From Pseudomonas fluorescens (GTDB taxonomy: Bacteria; Pseudomonadota; Gammaproteobacteria; Pseudomonadales; Pseudomonadaceae): a stretch of 64,000 nucleotides of DNA. Each line of letters opens with the position of its first letter. Positions within the stretch are counted from its first letter, which is position 1. The notes below the pieces were generated by a model, which was given only the letters and a program-made list of their open reading frames with translations, was not told the DNA's origin and ran no database searches. Made by a program: the position numbers and the translations under genes. The DNA lies in contig NZ_MOBX01000015.1 in NCBI RefSeq assembly GCF_003732425.1, positions 18,303 through 82,302 of the forward strand, written 5' to 3'. Shown one piece after another: positions 29,363 through 38,613 of the stretch.

Positions 29363-29439
29363 CCGTTCTCTCCTACAGTCGATCAGTCTGTTGCCCCCTG
29401 AAACCGCAGGGTTGCGCGCAATTTAAGCCGCCAGCGGCA

Positions 29440-29456
29440 ACCAAGCAAGCGCTTGG
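29440..29456. promoter_or_regulatory. AtuR operator 1
   Basis: Sequence ACCAAGCAAGCGCTTGG, a near-palindrome with CCAAGC and GCTTGG ends. Its exact reverse complement recurs at 29485-29501. It lies on the atuR side of the intergenic region. Confidence 0.8.
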
Positions 29457-29484
29457 GCAGAAGATAGTTTCAACTGTTTACAAA

Positions 29485-29501
29485 CCAAGCGCTTGCTTGG
29501 T
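29485..29501. promoter_or_regulatory. AtuR operator 2
   Basis: Sequence CCAAGCGCTTGCTTGGT, the exact reverse complement of operator 1. The two centres are 44 bases apart, about four helical turns, so bound dimers would lie on the same face. A TTTACA that could serve as an atuA -35 element lies just to its left at 29477-29482. Confidence 0.8.
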
Positions 29502-29546
29502 AGCCTCCAGACACTTCTGTCGCAGGTTGCTGAGTCGGAGATAAAA

Positions 29547-31331
29547 ATGCCCACCACCGTCCGTATCGGATGCGCCAGTGCTTTCTGGGGTGACACATCG
29601 ACCGCCGCCGCCCAGCTTGTGGCCGGCGGACGCCTGGATTATCTGGTGTTCGATTACCTGGCCGAGATCACAATGTCGATCATGGCCGGGGCACGCATGA
29701 AGGACCCGCAGGCGGGATTTGCCGGCGACTTCATCGACGTGCTGACACCACTGCTGCCGCAACTGGCCGAGCAGAACATCCGGGTGATCAGCAATGCCGG
29801 CGGGATCAACCCGCAAGCCTGCGCCGCCGCCCTGCAAGCGGCCTGCGACAAGGCCGGCGTCGCGCTGAAAATCGCCGTTTTACTCGGCGATGATCTGCAA
29901 CCACAGTTCAAACAGCTCAGCGGCATCACCGAAATGTTCAGCGGCGCCCCGCTGCCGCCGATGTGCGTGTCGACCAACGCCTACCTTGGCGCGCCGGGCA
30001 TTGTCGAAGCGCTGCGCCTGGGCGCAGACATTGTCATCACCGGGCGCGTGGTCGACAGCGCGGTGGTCAGTGCGGCACTGGTGCATGAATTCGGCTGGTC
30101 ATGGCACGACTACGACAAACTCGCCCAGGCCGCGCTCGCCGGGCACATCATCGAATGCGGTGCGCAGTGCACCGGCGGCAATTTCACCGATTGGCGCGAG
30201 GTGCCGGACTACGAGCACATCGGTTTCCCCATCGTCGAAGTCAGCGCCGACAGCCAATTCATCGTCAGCAAGCCTGAAGGCAGCGGCGGACTGGTCACCC
30301 CGCTGACCGTCGGCGAGCAGATGCTGTATGAAATCGGCGATCCCCAGGCGTATCTGTTGCCCGATGTGGTCTGCGATTTCACCGAGGTCAAACTTCAGCA
30401 ACAAGGCAAGCACGCCGTGCACGTCCACGGCGCCAAAGGCCTGCCGCCGAGCGACAAATACAAGGTCAGCGCCACTTACCCGGACGGTTTTCGTTGCACC
30501 GCCAGTTGCCTGATTGCCGGCATCGATGCCGTGGACAAGGCCCGGCGGGTCAGTCAGGCGATCATCGACAAGACGGCGGAGATGTTCAGCCAGCGCGGTT
30601 GGGCGCCTTACAGCGAAACCAACATCGAACTGCTCGGCAGCGAAGCCACCTACGGCCCTCATGGCCAACGCCGCGACAGCCGTGAAGTGGTGATCAAACT
30701 CGCCGTGCGTCATCCGAACAAACAGGCGCTGGTACTGTTCTCCCGGGAGATCGCTCAGGCCGCGACCGGCATGGCGCCGGGGCTGACCGGCATCGTCGGC
30801 GGGCGGCCAACGGTGTATCCGCTGATTCGTCTGTTTTCATTCCTGATCGATAAAAGCGCCTGCACCGTGCAGATCGATATGGCCGGTGAATGCTACCCAT
30901 GCGCCCTGCCCTCGCTCAGCGCTCTCGACAGCGCGGACTTGCCCCTGCCCCAGCAACCGCCCAAACCACAGGGCCGCGCCGATGCCAGTGTGGCGTTGGT
31001 GAAACTGGCAGTCGCGCGCTCCGGTGACAAGGGCAATCACAGCAACATCGGCGTGATGCCGCGCAAACCCGAATACCTGCCGTGGATCGCCGAAGCGCTG
31101 ACCCCGGCCGTCGTGGTCGACTGGATGAGCCACGTGCTCGACCCGGTCCACGGTCGGGTCGAACGCTGGTATCTGCCCGGCACCCACAGCCTCAACTTTC
31201 TCCTGGAAAACGCCCTCGGCGGTGGTGGCATGGCGAGCCTGCGCATCGACCCGCAAGGCAAAGCCTTCGCCCAGCAACTATTGGAAATCCAGATCCCGGT
31301 GCCGCAGAGCATCGCCGAACAGCTCGACTAG
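29547..31331 (+). CDS. atuA: AtuA, acyclic terpene utilisation protein (DUF1446)
   Basis: The first gene of the terpene operon, 594 residues. It contains the AtuA/DUF1446 domain (start [16 protein letters not shown], then [20 protein letters not shown] and [14 protein letters not shown]) and a C-terminal AtuA-associated region (about 480-590) with [20 protein letters not shown]. AtuA marks the citronellol/geraniol pathway as against leucine (liu) catabolism. It is thought to act on the hydroxy-isohexenylglutaryl-CoA stage, but its chemistry is not settled. I chose the ATG at 29547 (MPTTVRIG), with GGAG eight bases upstream. The frame extends upstream through operator 2, which is not coding. 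Confidence 0.92.
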   Translation: MPTTVRIGCASAFWGDTSTAAAQLVAGGRLDYLVFDYLAEITMSIMAGARMKDPQAGFAGDFIDVLTPLLPQLAEQNIRVISNAGGINPQACAAALQAACDKAGVALKIAVLLGDDLQPQFKQLSGITEMFSGAPLPPMCVSTNAYLGAPGIVEALRLGADIVITGRVVDSAVVSAALVHEFGWSWHDYDKLAQAALAGHIIECGAQCTGGNFTDWREVPDYEHIGFPIVEVSADSQFIVSKPEGSGGLVTPLTVGEQMLYEIGDPQAYLLPDVVCDFTEVKLQQQGKHAVHVHGAKGLPPSDKYKVSATYPDGFRCTASCLIAGIDAVDKARRVSQAIIDKTAEMFSQRGWAPYSETNIELLGSEATYGPHGQRRDSREVVIKLAVRHPNKQALVLFSREIAQAATGMAPGLTGIVGGRPTVYPLIRLFSFLIDKSACTVQIDMAGECYPCALPSLSALDSADLPLPQQPPKPQGRADASVALVKLAVARSGDKGNHSNIGVMPRKPEYLPWIAEALTPAVVVDWMSHVLDPVHGRVERWYLPGTHSLNFLLENALGGGGMASLRIDPQGKAFAQQLLEIQIPVPQSIAEQLD

Positions 31332-31343
31332 AGGATTGTTTGC

Positions 31344-32213
31344 ATGGCTTACGCGTCGATTTTCAACGCCGATCTGTTCAGCGGCCAGACCATCATCGTC
31401 ACCGGTGGCGGCAGTGGCATCGGTCGCTGCACCGCCCATGAACTGGCAGCCCTCGGCGCCAATGTGCTGCTGGTCGGGCGCAAGCCGGAGAAACTGCAAA
31501 AGGTCGCCGATGAAATCGCCGAGGACGGTGGTCGCGCGCACTGGAAGGCTTGCGATATCCGCGATGAAGAAGCTGTAAGGCAGCTGATCAAGGAGCTGAT
31601 CGCTGAGCACGGGCCGATCCACGGCCTGGTCAACAATGCCGGCGGCCAGTTCCCGTCGCCCTTGGCTTCGATCAATCAGAAAGGCTTCGAAACCGTGCTG
31701 CGCACCAACCTGGTCGGTGGTTTTCTGATGGCGCGCGAAGTGTTCAACCAGTCGATGAGCAAACACGGCGGCAACATCGTCAACATGCTCGCCGACATGT
31801 GGGGCGGGATGCCCGGCATGGGTCACTCCGGCGCAGCGCGTTCGGGCATGGACAACTTCACCAAGACTGCCGCGTTCGAATGGGGTTATGCCGGCGTGCG
31901 GGTCAACGCGGTGGCGCCGGGCTGGATTGCCTCCAGCGGCATGGATACTTATGAGGGCGTGTTCAAAGCGGTGATTCCGACCCTGCGCGAGCACGTGCCG
32001 CTCAAGCGCATCGGCACTGAGTCGGAAGTCAGTGCGGCGATTGTATTTTTACTTAGCCCGGCCGCCGCGTTTATCAGCGGCAGCACTTTGAGAATCGATG
32101 GTGCGGCCAGCCTCGGCAGCCGTGCATGGCCGTTGCACAAGGCCACTCACAGCGAGTCGTTCAACGGTTTCCACCGCGCGTACGTTCCAGACGTATTGAA
32201 GGACAAGGAGTAG
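31344..32213 (+). CDS. atuB: AtuB, short-chain dehydrogenase/reductase of the PECR-like type
   Basis: A 289-residue SDR protein of the atu operon. The NAD(P)-binding GGGSGIG is near residue 22 and NNAGG near 95. The place of the classical YxxxK active site reads HSGAARSGMDNFTK, the form found in mammalian peroxisomal trans-2-enoyl-CoA reductase, with Tyr and Lys both replaced. This points to an acyl-CoA reductase or related enzyme rather than a simple alcohol dehydrogenase. It follows atuA by 12 bases. Its exact step in terpene breakdown is not established. Confidence 0.88.
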   Translation: MAYASIFNADLFSGQTIIVTGGGSGIGRCTAHELAALGANVLLVGRKPEKLQKVADEIAEDGGRAHWKACDIRDEEAVRQLIKELIAEHGPIHGLVNNAGGQFPSPLASINQKGFETVLRTNLVGGFLMAREVFNQSMSKHGGNIVNMLADMWGGMPGMGHSGAARSGMDNFTKTAAFEWGYAGVRVNAVAPGWIASSGMDTYEGVFKAVIPTLREHVPLKRIGTESEVSAAIVFLLSPAAAFISGSTLRIDGAASLGSRAWPLHKATHSESFNGFHRAYVPDVLKDKE

Positions 32214-32216
32214 GCC

Positions 32217-33833
32217 ATGCCGCAGATCCAGTCCCAACTCGACCCGCACAGCGAGGCCTTCGCTCGCAACCGCGCGGCCATGCTCGCGGCCATCGAACAC
32301 GTGCAGCAACTGGAACAGAACCTGTTGAACAAAGCCGCCGAGGCCAAAGCCAAATTCGACCAGCGCGGGCAACTGCTGCCCCGTGAACGCTTGAACCTGT
32401 TGCTCGATCCGGGTGCGCCGTTCCTCGAACTGGCCAGCCTTGCCGGCTATAAGTTGCACGACGACAAGGACGGCAGCGCGGCCGGTGGCGGACTGATCGC
32501 CGGTATCGGTTACGTCTGCGGTATTCGCGCGATGGTGGTGGCGAACAACAGCGCGATCAAGGGCGGCACGATTTCGCCCAGCGGCCTGAAAAAATCCCTG
32601 CGCCTGCAACAGATCGCCCAGGAAAACAAACTCCCGGTGATCACCCTCGCCGAAAGCGGCGGCGCCAATCTCAATTACGCCGCCGAGATTTTTGTCGAAG
32701 GCGCGCGCAGTTTTGCCAATCAGGCGCGGATATCGGCAATGGGTTTGCCGCAGATCACTGTGGTGCATGGCTCGGCCACGGCCGGTGGCGCCTATCAGCC
32801 GGGGTTGTCGGATTACGTGGTGGTGGTGCGCGGCAAGGCCAAGCTGTTTCTCGCAGGTCCGCCCCTGCTGAAAGCGGCCACCGGCGAAGTCGCCACCGAT
32901 GAAGAACTCGGTGGTGCCGAGATGCACGCGCAAGTTGCCGGGACGGCTGAATACCTCGCTGAAAACGATGCCGATGGCGTGCGTCAGGTCCGTGAAATCC
33001 TCCGTATGCTGCCGTGGGACGAGCAACTGCCGTGGTTGCCGGAGCCGCAATACAAAGAGCCGCTCTACCCCATCGATGAATTGCTCGGGCTGATCCCCGA
33101 CGATCCGAAAAAACCTTACGACGTGCGCGAAATCATCGCGCGCATTGCCGACGAATCCTGCTTCGTCGAATTCAAGGGTGAGTTCGATCAGCAAACTGTT
33201 TGCGGCCAATTGAAGATTCAGGGCCGCGCCTGCGGTTTCATCGGCAACAATGGCCCGATCACACCGAACGGTGCGAGCAAAGCAGCGCAGTTCATTCAAC
33301 TGTGCGACCAGAGCCAGACACCGCTGTTGTTCTTCCACAACACCACCGGCTTCATGGTCGGCACCGAATCGGAACAGCAAGGCGTGATCAAACACGGCTC
33401 GAAACTGATTCAAGCGGTGGCGAATGCGCGAGTGCCTAAACTGACGATGGTCGTCGGTGGTTCCTACGGCGCCGGCAACTATGCGATGTGCGGCCGCGGC
33501 CTCGATCCTCGCTTCATCTTCGCCTGGCCGAACAGCCGCACGGCGGTGATGGGCGGTGCGCAGGCCGGCAAGGTATTGCGCATCGTCACCGAAGCCAAGC
33601 AGCTCAAGGACGGCCTGACGCCGGACCCGAAAATGCTCGACATGCTTGAACAGGTCACCGCGCAGAAACTCGACAGCCAGTCCACCGCCCTCTACGGCAG
33701 CGCCAACCTGTGGGACGACGGGCTGATCGACCCGCGCGACACCCGCACCTTGCTCGGCTACCTGCTGGACATCTGCCACGAGGCCGACATTCGCACGCTG
33801 CAACCCAACAGCTTCGGCGTCAGCCGGTTCTGA
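32217..33833 (+). CDS. atuC: AtuC, geranyl-CoA carboxylase beta subunit
   Basis: A 538-residue biotin-dependent carboxyltransferase subunit. It carries both crotonase-like halves: LLPRERLNLLLDPG and AESGGANLNYAAEIFVEG in the N half, and FFHNTTGFMVG, VGGSYGAGNYAMCGRG and MGGAQAGKVL in the C half. With AtuF it carboxylates cis-geranyl-CoA to isohexenyl-glutaconyl-CoA. It could be mistaken for LiuB (methylcrotonyl-CoA carboxylase), but the atuA, atuD and atuE neighbours and the absence of a lyase gene favour geranyl-CoA. AGGAG lies seven bases before the ATG, three bases after atuB. Confidence 0.92.
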   Translation: MPQIQSQLDPHSEAFARNRAAMLAAIEHVQQLEQNLLNKAAEAKAKFDQRGQLLPRERLNLLLDPGAPFLELASLAGYKLHDDKDGSAAGGGLIAGIGYVCGIRAMVVANNSAIKGGTISPSGLKKSLRLQQIAQENKLPVITLAESGGANLNYAAEIFVEGARSFANQARISAMGLPQITVVHGSATAGGAYQPGLSDYVVVVRGKAKLFLAGPPLLKAATGEVATDEELGGAEMHAQVAGTAEYLAENDADGVRQVREILRMLPWDEQLPWLPEPQYKEPLYPIDELLGLIPDDPKKPYDVREIIARIADESCFVEFKGEFDQQTVCGQLKIQGRACGFIGNNGPITPNGASKAAQFIQLCDQSQTPLLFFHNTTGFMVGTESEQQGVIKHGSKLIQAVANARVPKLTMVVGGSYGAGNYAMCGRGLDPRFIFAWPNSRTAVMGGAQAGKVLRIVTEAKQLKDGLTPDPKMLDMLEQVTAQKLDSQSTALYGSANLWDDGLIDPRDTRTLLGYLLDICHEADIRTLQPNSFGVSRF

Positions 33834-33863
33834 CCGCCTCGAATCTTACGGAGAACAATAACA

Positions 33864-35021
33864 ATGATCTTCACCCCGGAACACGAAGCCCTGCGCCGTA
33901 CCGTCCGGCAATTTGTCGAGCACGAAATCAATCCGCACGTCGACCAATGGGAAAAGGCTGGACGCTTCCCGATCCACGAGATTTTCCGCAGGGCCGGCGA
34001 CCTCGGTTTGCTGGGCATTTCCAAGCCGGAAAAATTCGGCGGTATGGGCCTCGATTACAGCTATTCGATCGTCGCTGCCGAAGAGTTCGGCACCATTCAT
34101 TGCGGCGGTATTCCGATGTCGATCGGCGTGCAGACCGACATGTGCACCCCGGCCCTCGCCCGCTTCGGCTCCGATGAACTGCGCGAAGAATTCCTGCGCC
34201 CGGCAATCACCGGTGAGCAGGTCGGCTGCATCGGCGTCTCCGAAGTCGGCGCCGGTTCCGACGTCGCCGGGCTGAAAACCAGCGCGCGCAAGGACGGCGA
34301 CGACTATGTGATCAACGGCAGCAAGATGTGGATCACTAACTCGCCGAGTGCCGATTTCATCTGCCTGCTGGCCAACACCTCGGACGACAAACCGCACATC
34401 AACAAGTCGCTGATCATGGTGCCGATGAACACGCCGGGGATCAGCCTCAGCTCGCACCTGGACAAGCTCGGCATGCGCAGCTCGGAAACCGCGCAGGTGT
34501 TTTTCGACAACGTGCGCGTGCCGCAGCGCAATCGCATCGGCCATGAAGGCGCCGGGTTCATGATGCAGATGCTGCAGTTTCAGGAAGAACGCCTGTTCGG
34601 TGCGGCGAACATGATCAAGGGTCTGGAATATTGCGTCGACAGCACCATTGAGTACTGCAAGGAGCGCAAGACTTTCGGCAATGCACTGATCGACAACCAA
34701 GTCATCCACTTCCGCCTCGCCGAATTGCAGACCGAAATCGAATGCCTGCGCGCGCTGGTCTATCAGGCCACCGAGCAGTACGTGAAAGGTCAGGACGTCA
34801 CGCGGCTGGCGTCGATGGCCAAACTTAAGGCCGGGCGTCTGGGTCGTGAAGTCAGCGACAGCTGCCTGCAATATTGGGGCGGCATGGGTTTCATGTGGGA
34901 CAACCCGGTGGCCCGCGCCTATCGCGACGTCCGGCTGGTGTCGATTGGCGGCGGCGCCGACGAAATCATGCTGGGGATCATCTGCAAACTCATGGGCATC
35001 CTCCCGGGGAAAAAGAAATGA
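33864..35021 (+). CDS. atuD: AtuD, citronellyl-CoA dehydrogenase
   Basis: A 385-residue FAD-dependent acyl-CoA dehydrogenase that would oxidise citronellyl-CoA to cis-geranyl-CoA. Family motifs are visible: CIGVSEVGAGSDVAGLKT (about 117), MWITNSPSADFICLL, and the C-terminal QYWGGMGFMWDNPVARAYRD. The segment that carries the catalytic Glu in medium-chain enzymes reads IGGGADEIM, with Gly at that position, so the base probably comes from the helix used by isovaleryl-CoA and long-chain dehydrogenases. Its stop overlaps atuE by four bases (ATGA). Confidence 0.9.
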   Translation: MIFTPEHEALRRTVRQFVEHEINPHVDQWEKAGRFPIHEIFRRAGDLGLLGISKPEKFGGMGLDYSYSIVAAEEFGTIHCGGIPMSIGVQTDMCTPALARFGSDELREEFLRPAITGEQVGCIGVSEVGAGSDVAGLKTSARKDGDDYVINGSKMWITNSPSADFICLLANTSDDKPHINKSLIMVPMNTPGISLSSHLDKLGMRSSETAQVFFDNVRVPQRNRIGHEGAGFMMQMLQFQEERLFGAANMIKGLEYCVDSTIEYCKERKTFGNALIDNQVIHFRLAELQTEIECLRALVYQATEQYVKGQDVTRLASMAKLKAGRLGREVSDSCLQYWGGMGFMWDNPVARAYRDVRLVSIGGGADEIMLGIICKLMGILPGKKK

Positions 35022-35815
35022 GCAGCCTGCCGCAATGCCAGACGCTGTTGCTGGAGCTGCATGGCGGCGTGCTGCACATCACCCTCCATCGACCGGACAG
35101 TCGTAATGCGATGAGCCTGCAGATGGTCAGCGAACTGCGCGCGGTACTGGCGTCCGTACGCGATGACCGCAGTGTTCGGGCCTTGGTGCTCAGCGGCACT
35201 GGCGGGCATTTCTGTGCCGGTGGCGACATCAAGGACATGGCCAATGCACGCGCTCAAGGCGCCGAGGCTTATCGCGATTTGAATCGCGCGTTCGGCGCTC
35301 TGCTGGAAGAAGCACAGCACACGCCGCAAGTGCTGATCAGCGTGCTGCAAGGCGCTGTGCTCGGCGGTGGTTTCGGTCTGGCCTGTGTCAGCGATATCGC
35401 GATCGCCGATCATCAGGCGCAATTCGGTTTGCCAGAAACCAGCCTCGGCTTGCTGCCGGCGCAAATCGCACCGTTTGTGGTGCAGCGCATCGGCCTGACC
35501 GAAACCCGCCGACTGGCGCTGACCGCCGCACGTTTCGATGGGCATCAGGCACGGCGTCTGGGCCTGGTGCATTTCGTCGAAGAGGACGCGCAGGCCTTGG
35601 CTGAAAGGCTGGATGAGGTGCTGCAACATGTGCTGTGTTGCGCGCCGGAGGCGAATGCCATGACCAAAAAATTGCTCTTGGCGAGTGCCGGGCAGCCATC
35701 GAGTGAACTGCTGGACGAGGCAGCGCGGTGGTTCAGCGAGGCAGTGACTGGCAACGAGGGGATCGAGGGCACTATGGCTTTTGTGCAGAAGCGTAAACCG
35801 CGGTGGGCCACCTAA
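35018..35815 (+). CDS. atuE: AtuE, isohexenylglutaconyl-CoA hydratase
   Basis: A 265-residue enoyl-CoA hydratase/isomerase family protein, expected to hydrate isohexenyl-glutaconyl-CoA. Visible are LHRPDSRNAMSLQM, the oxyanion segment GTGGHFCAGGDIKDM (about 58-72), and the QGAVLGGGFGLACVSDIAIA segment (about 108-127) with LPETSLGLLP after it. I took the ATG at 35018, which overlaps the atuD stop as ATGA. The longer frame upstream lies inside atuD. A REP pair separates it from atuF. Confidence 0.9.
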   Translation: MSSLPQCQTLLLELHGGVLHITLHRPDSRNAMSLQMVSELRAVLASVRDDRSVRALVLSGTGGHFCAGGDIKDMANARAQGAEAYRDLNRAFGALLEEAQHTPQVLISVLQGAVLGGGFGLACVSDIAIADHQAQFGLPETSLGLLPAQIAPFVVQRIGLTETRRLALTAARFDGHQARRLGLVHFVEEDAQALAERLDEVLQHVLCCAPEANAMTKKLLLASAGQPSSELLDEAARWFSEAVTGNEGIEGTMAFVQKRKPRWAT

Positions 35816-35820
35816 AGCTT

Positions 35821-35891
35821 TCGCTAGCAGGCTAGCTCCCACAGGGGATTTGCGTCGTTCACAAAACCTGTGGGAACCAGCCTGCTAGCGA
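35821..35891. repeat. REP inverted pair (class 2 variant) inside the atu operon
   Basis: Arms at about 35821-35844 and 35868-35891: TCGCTAGCAGGCTAGCTCCC against GGGAACCAGCCTGCTAGCGA, imperfect in the middle. It is a variant of the GCAGGCTCGCTCCCACA class. It lies in the 118-base gap between atuE and atuF, with no T run after it. Confidence 0.8.
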
Positions 35892-35933
35892 TGAGGCCAT
35901 CACATTCACCGCCAACACCTCAGGAAACCGACC

Positions 35934-37895
35934 ATGCCCGCCATCCACAAAATCCTGATCGCCAACCGCGGTGAAATCGCCTGCCGCATCCAGCGCACCG
36001 CCCAGGCTTTGGGCTACCGCACCGTCGCCGTCTTCAGCGATGCCGACGCCGAAGCCCTGCACGTTCAGATGGCTGACCAAGCCGTTCGCATTGGCCCGTC
36101 CCCCGTTCAACAGTCGTACCTCAACATCCCTGCGATCCTCGACGCCGCTCGCCGTAGCGGTGCCGACGCGATCCATCCCGGCTACGGCTTTCTCTCGGAA
36201 AATGCCGAGTTCGCCCGCGCCTGCGAACAGGCGGGACTGATCTTCATCGGCCCCAGCGTCGAAGCCATCGAATTGATGGGCAGCAAACGCCGCTCAAAAA
36301 TCGCCATGCTCGAAGCCGGCGTGCCCTGCATCGCCGGTTATCAAGGCGCGGAACAGGACGACGCCACCCTGCTGCGTGAAGCCGAGCGCATCGGCTACCC
36401 ACTGATGATCAAGGCCAGCGCCGGCGGTGGTGGGCGCGGCATGCGTCTGCTGCACAACGCGGCTGATTTGCCGGCGCAATTGCGCACCGCGCGTTCCGAA
36501 GCATTGAACGGCTTCGGCAGCGACGAGTTGATCCTCGAACAGGCGCTGATCGAACCGCGGCATGTCGAAGTGCAGCTGTTCGGCGACCGGCACGGCAACC
36601 TGATCTACCTCGGCGAACGCGACTGTTCGATCCAGCGTCGCCATCAGAAAGTCATCGAGGAAGCGCCCTGCCCGGTGATGACCGCCGAGTTGCGCCAAGC
36701 CATGGGTGAAGCGGCATTGCAGGCCGGGCGCGCAGTGAACTATGTCGGCGCCGGCACCGTTGAATTTCTGCTCGATGCGCGTGGGCAGTTCTACTTTCTT
36801 GAGATGAACACGCGCCTGCAAGTCGAGCACCCGGTCACTGAACTGATTACCGGGCTGGATCTGGTCGCCTGGCAATTACTGGTCGCCGAGGGGCAGCCGT
36901 TGCCGCTGACCCAGGACCAGATTCAGCTCAACGGGCATGCCATGGAGGTGCGGCTTTACGCCGAAGATCCCGCGCAAGACTTCCTGCCACAAACCGGCCG
37001 AGTGCAAGCCTGGGAACCGGCACTGCAGCACGGGGCGCGAATCGATCATGGTTTGCTTGAAGGGCAATCGGTCAGCCCGTTCTATGACCCGATGCTCGGT
37101 AAGCTGATCGCCTTTGGCGCCACGCGCGAAGAGGCCCGACGCAAACTGTTGCGCGCGGTACAGGACACGGTGTTATTGGGCGTACAGAGCAATCAGCGCC
37201 TGCTCGCCAGCCTGTTGCAACACCCGCAATTCATCAGCGGTGAATTCAGTACCGCCTTCATAGCCCGACACTTCAGCGATCACCCTTGCCTGCACCGCTA
37301 TATTCCGGATGCCGAGGAGCTGGCGATCGCAACGGTGCTGTTCTATCAAACCAGCGCCCGCAGCCACCGCGCGCCACTTAACGGCTGGCGCAATAACGCG
37401 AATATGCCGCTGCATTATCGCCTCGGCCTCGACGATCAGACCTGGGCCGTGCAACTGCTCGCGCAAGCGCAAGGCGTGTTCAGCGTTCTGGTAACCGAAC
37501 GCGCGCTCGAATTGAAGCTCATCGACCATGATGCACAGTCAGTGACGCTGGAAGTCGACGGTTTGCGCCAGCGTCACGCCTATAGGCTCGACGCCGGGCA
37601 CCTCTGGTTGTTCAGCCGTCCCGGCAGCTTGTGCCTGGAGGATCGAACTCATGCCGTGATCGGTAGTCAGACCAGCGCCAGTTCCGGCACCTTGAAAGCG
37701 CCGATGGACGGTGCCATTGTCGACGTACTGGTCAGCGAAGGCAGCCCGGTCAGCAAAGGTCAGTTGCTGGTGGTGCTGGAGGCAATGAAAATGGAGCACC
37801 CGCTCAAGGCCGGCATCGACGGCGTGCTCAAGCGGGTGCAGGTCAAGGTCGGCGATCAGGTAAAAAATCGTCAGGTTCTGTTGCAGGTCGAGTAG
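35934..37895 (+). CDS. atuF: AtuF, geranyl-CoA carboxylase alpha (biotin) subunit
   Basis: A 653-residue biotin carboxylase and biotin carrier subunit that pairs with AtuC. The order is a biotin-carboxylase N-terminal domain (ILIANRGEIACRIQ), the ATP-grasp glycine loop KASAGGGGRGMRL near 160, EMNTRLQVEHPVTE near 285, a linker, and the biotinyl domain with the target lysine in EAMKMEHPL near 617. It is 118 bases after atuE, across a REP element, and is probably still part of the operon. LiuD, the leucine-pathway counterpart, is the main alternative name, but the operon context is atu. Confidence 0.92.
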   Translation: MPAIHKILIANRGEIACRIQRTAQALGYRTVAVFSDADAEALHVQMADQAVRIGPSPVQQSYLNIPAILDAARRSGADAIHPGYGFLSENAEFARACEQAGLIFIGPSVEAIELMGSKRRSKIAMLEAGVPCIAGYQGAEQDDATLLREAERIGYPLMIKASAGGGGRGMRLLHNAADLPAQLRTARSEALNGFGSDELILEQALIEPRHVEVQLFGDRHGNLIYLGERDCSIQRRHQKVIEEAPCPVMTAELRQAMGEAALQAGRAVNYVGAGTVEFLLDARGQFYFLEMNTRLQVEHPVTELITGLDLVAWQLLVAEGQPLPLTQDQIQLNGHAMEVRLYAEDPAQDFLPQTGRVQAWEPALQHGARIDHGLLEGQSVSPFYDPMLGKLIAFGATREEARRKLLRAVQDTVLLGVQSNQRLLASLLQHPQFISGEFSTAFIARHFSDHPCLHRYIPDAEELAIATVLFYQTSARSHRAPLNGWRNNANMPLHYRLGLDDQTWAVQLLAQAQGVFSVLVTERALELKLIDHDAQSVTLEVDGLRQRHAYRLDAGHLWLFSRPGSLCLEDRTHAVIGSQTSASSGTLKAPMDGAIVDVLVSEGSPVSKGQLLVVLEAMKMEHPLKAGIDGVLKRVQVKVGDQVKNRQVLLQVE

Positions 37896-37965
37896 TCGCC
37901 CACACACCCATGCGGGTTTTGACTACGCTCTGAGTTATCAGAACGCGGAAATCAGGAACCCTGCG

Positions 37966-38508
37966 ATGCCTCACTGGCTGGTCATAGATCTGGAAGCCAC
38001 CACCGATGAGGGTGGCTGGCCAGTCACCGAAATGGAAATTATCGAGATCGGCGCCACCCTGGTCGATCGCGCCGGGCGCGAGCAGGATCACTTCCAGCGC
38101 TTCGTCAAACCGACACGGCGGCCGTTGTTAACGCCTTTCTGCCGTGAACTGACGCATATCACCCAGGCCAATATCGACTCGGCACAGCCGTTGACTGAAG
38201 TCTGGCCGGCATTCGAACGTTGGCTCGCGCAACACCAGACACGCCTCGAAGGCTGGGCCAGCTGGGGCGATTACGACCGCAAGCAATTGCTCCAGGAATG
38301 GCAACGCCTGAACATCGAAAGCGGCTTGAGCCGAGTGCCACACATGAACCTCAAACAACGTTTCGCCAAGGCCAGACGCCTGGAACGGCCACTCGGCCTC
38401 AACGGCGCGCTGCAACTGGCTGGCATGCAGTTCAGCGGCCAGCAGCATCGGGCGCTGGAAGATGCGCGCAACACCGCGCGGTTATTGCCACTGGTCTTGC
38501 CACTCTAG
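37966..38508 (+). CDS. 3'-5' exonuclease, DEDDh (ERI-1/KapD-like)
   Basis: A 180-residue exonuclease with the DEDDh set visible: Asp8/Glu10 in LVIDLEATT, Glu near 25 in EIIEIGATL, a middle Asp in the WASWGDYDRKQL segment near 105, and the C-terminal HRALEDARNTARLL with His and Asp. The closest families are ERI-1/KapD-like RNases rather than the DNA polymerase proofreading subunit. It is a single gene between atuF and ppnP. Its biological substrate (RNA or DNA) cannot be decided from sequence. Confidence 0.85.
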   Translation: MPHWLVIDLEATTDEGGWPVTEMEIIEIGATLVDRAGREQDHFQRFVKPTRRPLLTPFCRELTHITQANIDSAQPLTEVWPAFERWLAQHQTRLEGWASWGDYDRKQLLQEWQRLNIESGLSRVPHMNLKQRFAKARRLERPLGLNGALQLAGMQFSGQQHRALEDARNTARLLPLVLPL

Positions 38509-38613
38509 GGTCAATTCGAGAACTCAGAGGACAGACGCCGGGCAGGTGACGGCGCCAAAAGCCTTGTGCATACTGGCCGCCTCCAATTTCTAACCCTTTT
38601 CGAGGAATCGCCC

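Noticed and set aside
31344-37895. Reading the cluster as leucine/isovalerate (liu) catabolism
   Set aside because: AtuA, the PECR-like SDR and the two-operator AtuR region are specific to the atu type, and no hydroxymethylglutaryl-CoA lyase gene is present.
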